In this document: piece by piece, positions 61,882 to 64,000 of the stretch
Position numbering within the stretch: the first letter of the stretch is position 1
Layout of the letters: each line of letters opens with the position of its first letter
Assembly: GCA_019022495.1 (NCBI GenBank)
Contig: JAFEKR010000016.1
Location: 248,001 to 312,000 of the forward strand
Reading direction: 5' to 3'
From: Epichloe hybrida
Lineage: Eukaryota > Ascomycota > Sordariomycetes > Hypocreales > Clavicipitaceae
DNA: 64,000 nucleotides
Notes under the pieces: model-generated
What the model saw: only the letters and a program-made list of their open reading frames with translations
What the model was told of the DNA's origin: nothing
Databases searched by the model: none
Program-made: the position numbers and the translations under genes

Positions 61882-62245
61882 AAATTAGATGCATTGGCCA
61901 CAAGTTACAAGCTGTGAGGCGCTGTGTACGGGGCCCGATAGAGACTGAGGCCCTAGGTGACAGGCCTTATAACCGATTGTAAGGTGCAATGTTAGCAACG
62001 GCTAGCATTGGCGAATCTTTTGGTCTATTGGGATTCCTAGCACACCTTCTAGGTCTCTTACACAAGCAGTGACCCAAAAAAAATTATAATATCAATATAT
62101 TAATAGTTATACAAAAAAGAGAGAGTTTCTAGCTAGTATTAAAATAAGTTTATCATTAATAAGCCTACGTGACTTCAATTAACTATGTATATTATATTAT
62201 TAACCTATATGCTTAGGCCAACTACGCTATAGTTATTAGCATAGT
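61882..62245. other. Host AT-rich DNA with one solo LTR
   Basis: Continues the sequence interrupted at 34,146. The solo D LTR (61,913-62,062) is listed separately. Positions 62,068-62,240 are AT-rich; aaaaaagagagagtttctag at about 62,114-62,133 resembles the inverse of the purine-tract region of copia B and may be a trace of it. No gene. Confidence 0.4.
61913..62062 (+). mobile_element. Solo LTR of family D, with TSD
   Basis: 150 bp, the reverse complement of a D-type LTR (tgtgaggc...gtctcttaca). The duplication caagc is perfect on both sides (61,908-61,912 and 62,063-62,067). GC-normal and not RIP-mutated. Relative to the TRIM LTR at 34,324, one half is well conserved (the agacctagaaggtgtgctag and cattgctaac region) and the other half differs, so it is a sub-family. 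Confidence 0.85.
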
Positions 62246-62371
62246 TGTTAGGTGCGCGCCCGTACGCGGGCGGGCCTAATAATCAATTGTAATGTGCAAT
62301 GCGAGTGACAGCTAGCATTGGTGGATCTTTCGGTCTAGTGGCTTACCTTGCACACCTTCAAGGTTCTAACA
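62246..62371 (+). mobile_element. Solo LTR of a divergent D sub-family, with TSD
   Basis: 126 bp, starts tgttaggtgcgcgcccg, ends ggttctaaca. The duplication atagt is perfect (62,241-62,245 and 62,372-62,376). Its inner part (gctagcattggtggatcttt) is clearly related to the D LTR. GC-rich with intact CpG and CpA. A hairpin cgcccgtacgcgggcg sits near its left end. Confidence 0.82.
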
Positions 62372-62376
62372 ATAGT

Positions 62377-62956
62377 ATTTTATAACCTCCCCTTATATAA
62401 CCTCTAATAGAGGCCCTTTTTCCACATATATTATATAACCTTCTTAGTTTTATTTAATCCCTCCTTTTGCTTTCTTTAGTAGTCTAAAATATATAATAGA
62501 TACATGTTTCTTTAGTCCGTCCTGGAAGTCCCTACTAGTAGATCGCTAGTATTTTGTAAATACCTACATTACCCCTTTTATATGCTAACTATCATACGTG
62601 TTTAATTACCTACGAGGTCAAAATAGTCTTACAATTATACTCTTATGACCTGAGGTATATATTTTGCAGTATAGTAAAATACTAGTTTTTCCTAGCAATA
62701 TCAGGTATAGTTATATAAAACATGTCACGACTATAGTTAGGGAGATATAAATAAAGTGAAGGCTAAGGTTTATAGTTATAGCTAGAGAGCTATAACTTAA
62801 GGATAAGTATATAAAGGTCTTAAACTCTAACCTCTTATATACTTTATAAGTAATTTTTATTTAAATACCTTACTATATATATATAGCTATCTAGTAGCTA
62901 CTTAGTTATTTATATAACCTAAGGCTTATTTAAAGGCTTTATTATATAATTATTTT
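62377..62956. other. AT-rich host DNA, nothing recognised
   Basis: No open frame, repeat or element end that I can support. CpA/TpG are present at intervals, so this part is not uniformly RIP-mutated. Confidence 0.4.
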
Positions 62957-63041
62957 TTCCCGTGGCGTGGTGGTTACACGCTGTGGAGACCTGTTCCGGG
63001 TCGCAGGTCGTGGGTTCGAATCCTGCACGGGGCACAATTTT
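62957..63041 (+). tRNA. tRNA-like pol III sequence, identity unresolved
   Basis: A 76-78 nt unit (62,957-63,034) with an A-box-like tggcgtggtgg at 62,963, a perfect B box ggttcgaatcc at 63,013, an acceptor stem ttcccgt/acggggc, a D arm cgtg/cacg, and a run of four T at 63,038-63,041 as terminator. The anticodon arm does not fold canonically: gacctg and caggtc pair to leave a 10-base loop, and there are about four bases more than a standard tRNA. It may be a tRNA pseudogene, a tRNA with an altered arm, or the head of a SINE. I cannot name an anticodon. Confidence 0.45.
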
Positions 63042-63670
63042 AGAGGTCTTGGCCACACCCCTAAAATTAAACCAATCATAATGCAAGGAAAAGTGGGTCC
63101 GGGCCCCTACTTTTCCTTGTGTTATAAGCGAATTAAATAGGCTACTTCGCTATATAAATTAGCTAGGATACCTAGAGCTCTAGGGTCTAATTTTAAGCTG
63201 GGGTTTGCAACTATATTGCATAAAATTAATGGATTTACGAACTAGATTAAGGAAGACAGGGATAGTTAGAGGAATATCGTTATAAAGAGTATATGTAAAT
63301 ATTAAACACTCACGAGTTAGAACTATGTACGTAGCATAACAAATCGTAGTAGGTTTTTCACCTAACTAGGCAACTAACTAGTTATCTAGTTATTTAATAA
63401 CTAAATAACTAGCAATCTAGTACGGTTTTCCTACTACAAAGCAACATTACCGCAGGAGTACTAGTTAAAGCATAAATTGCTATCTAGCGTAAACAATATA
63501 TATATAATTATTTTATCCCTAACTCCCTAGCTTTTACACTTTTAACATACTACCCCTTTAATATATAATTATTCTTAATTATAAAAAGTTACTTAGCAAG
63601 TATATATATACTATATATAGTATATAATAGTATTTATATTACTAGTTATTTTACTAGTATGTAGTATTAT
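63042..63670. other. AT-rich host DNA with one strong hairpin
   Basis: The hairpin caaggaaaagt / acttttccttg is at 63,084-63,119 with a GC-rich loop. The rest is AT-rich and has no supported gene. Confidence 0.4.
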
Positions 63671-64000
63671 TGTTGGTTACACCAAGGTCCTGCGCAGGTA
63701 TAAGGGTAATCCCGTATGATTGAAGTCAATGATAGTTAGTTAGCTAGCTAGGAAAGAGAGAGAAGAGAGGGAAAGTCTAGATACTAGAAAAGTAAGCGAA
63801 ATCTGTATGTAGGGTAAAAGAGGGGGTAGCGAATTAATGCAGCTAATTATATCGCGTGCATTACACCAGACCCACAATTAGTCTAGTCTTTAGCCACAAT
63901 TAAACCAATGAAAATCCGAAGGAATTAACACTAGTAGTCTCTCTTTTTCCTTCATAGCTAAAGAGCTCAAAAACATAATAAAAATTAGATTAAAGGAAAG
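63671..64000 (-). mobile_element. 3' LTR and internal edge of another copia A element, continuing right
   Basis: Positions 63,671-63,930 are the inverse of the copia A LTR (tgttggttacacc ... ggaattaaca). The next bases are the inverse of the purine tract that precedes the 3' LTR of A (ctagtagtctctctttttcc), so an A element in minus orientation begins here and leaves the window. It is much less RIP-mutated than the A copy at 34,303, as aacctg, ccttgg and ctgcgc remain. Confidence 0.8.

Noticed and set aside
33900..64000. Centromere core
   Set aside because: AT-rich and RIP-mutated, but fully explained by nested elements with TSDs, and no centromeric feature can be shown from sequence alone.

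Overview
This window is nuclear DNA of a filamentous ascomycete (Pezizomycotina; Sordariomycetes, perhaps Hypocreales, is my inference). Short introns (54-145 nt in most genes) with GTRNGT donors and YAG acceptors, and fungal-type proteins, point to Pezizomycotina. A 15-kb GC-normal gene island (about 18.9-33.9 kb) lies between two very AT-rich blocks. In the blocks CpA/TpG are depleted and TpA is enriched, and remnants of retrotransposon proteins are full of TAG/TAA stops. That is the signature of repeat-induced point mutation (RIP).

Left block (1-18.9 kb): inverted copies of a Ty3/gypsy LTR flank a copia fragment. One of them leads into a RIP-ruined gypsy element (3.4-7.8 kb). Further copia fragments follow in both orientations, together with two ~2-kb non-coding elements with CAGAG termini and microsatellite subterminal repeats. 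One of these has a perfect 8-bp target duplication and carries a clean 238-bp TA-flanked MITE.

Gene island: nine genes. In order: a secreted PLC-like phosphodiesterase (+), a SET methyltransferase with a C-terminal MYND finger (-), a DOMON/cytochrome b561 membrane protein (+), ureidoglycolate lyase (+), a 2H phosphoesterase (+), ribosomal protein eL42 with an ATG-only first coding exon (-), epsilon-COP/SEC28 (+), an uncharacterised gene that may be broken by two in-frame stops (-), and the coactivator MBF1 (-). They do not form a pathway. Most are housekeeping genes, and the order looks like ordinary fungal gene order stranded between heterochromatic blocks.

Right block (33.9-64 kb): the main result. 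Almost all of 34,147-61,876 is one nested transposon tower that can be parsed to the base by target-site duplications. Copia C2 (TSD cttat) holds copia A in its left LTR (TSD aatat). A in turn holds a 592-bp TRIM (tcttc), a 1,309-bp deletion derivative of copia B (gggac), a hAT-like element (aatattag) and full-length copia B (gatat). The hAT-like element holds a second, far less mutated copia, C1 (atagt). Two solo LTRs with perfect TSDs, a tRNA-like pol III sequence and the edge of another A element complete the window. The nesting order agrees with the degree of RIP, so the tower is a relative clock. The C elements carry a primer-binding site that looks complementary to the anticodon half of initiator tRNA-Met.
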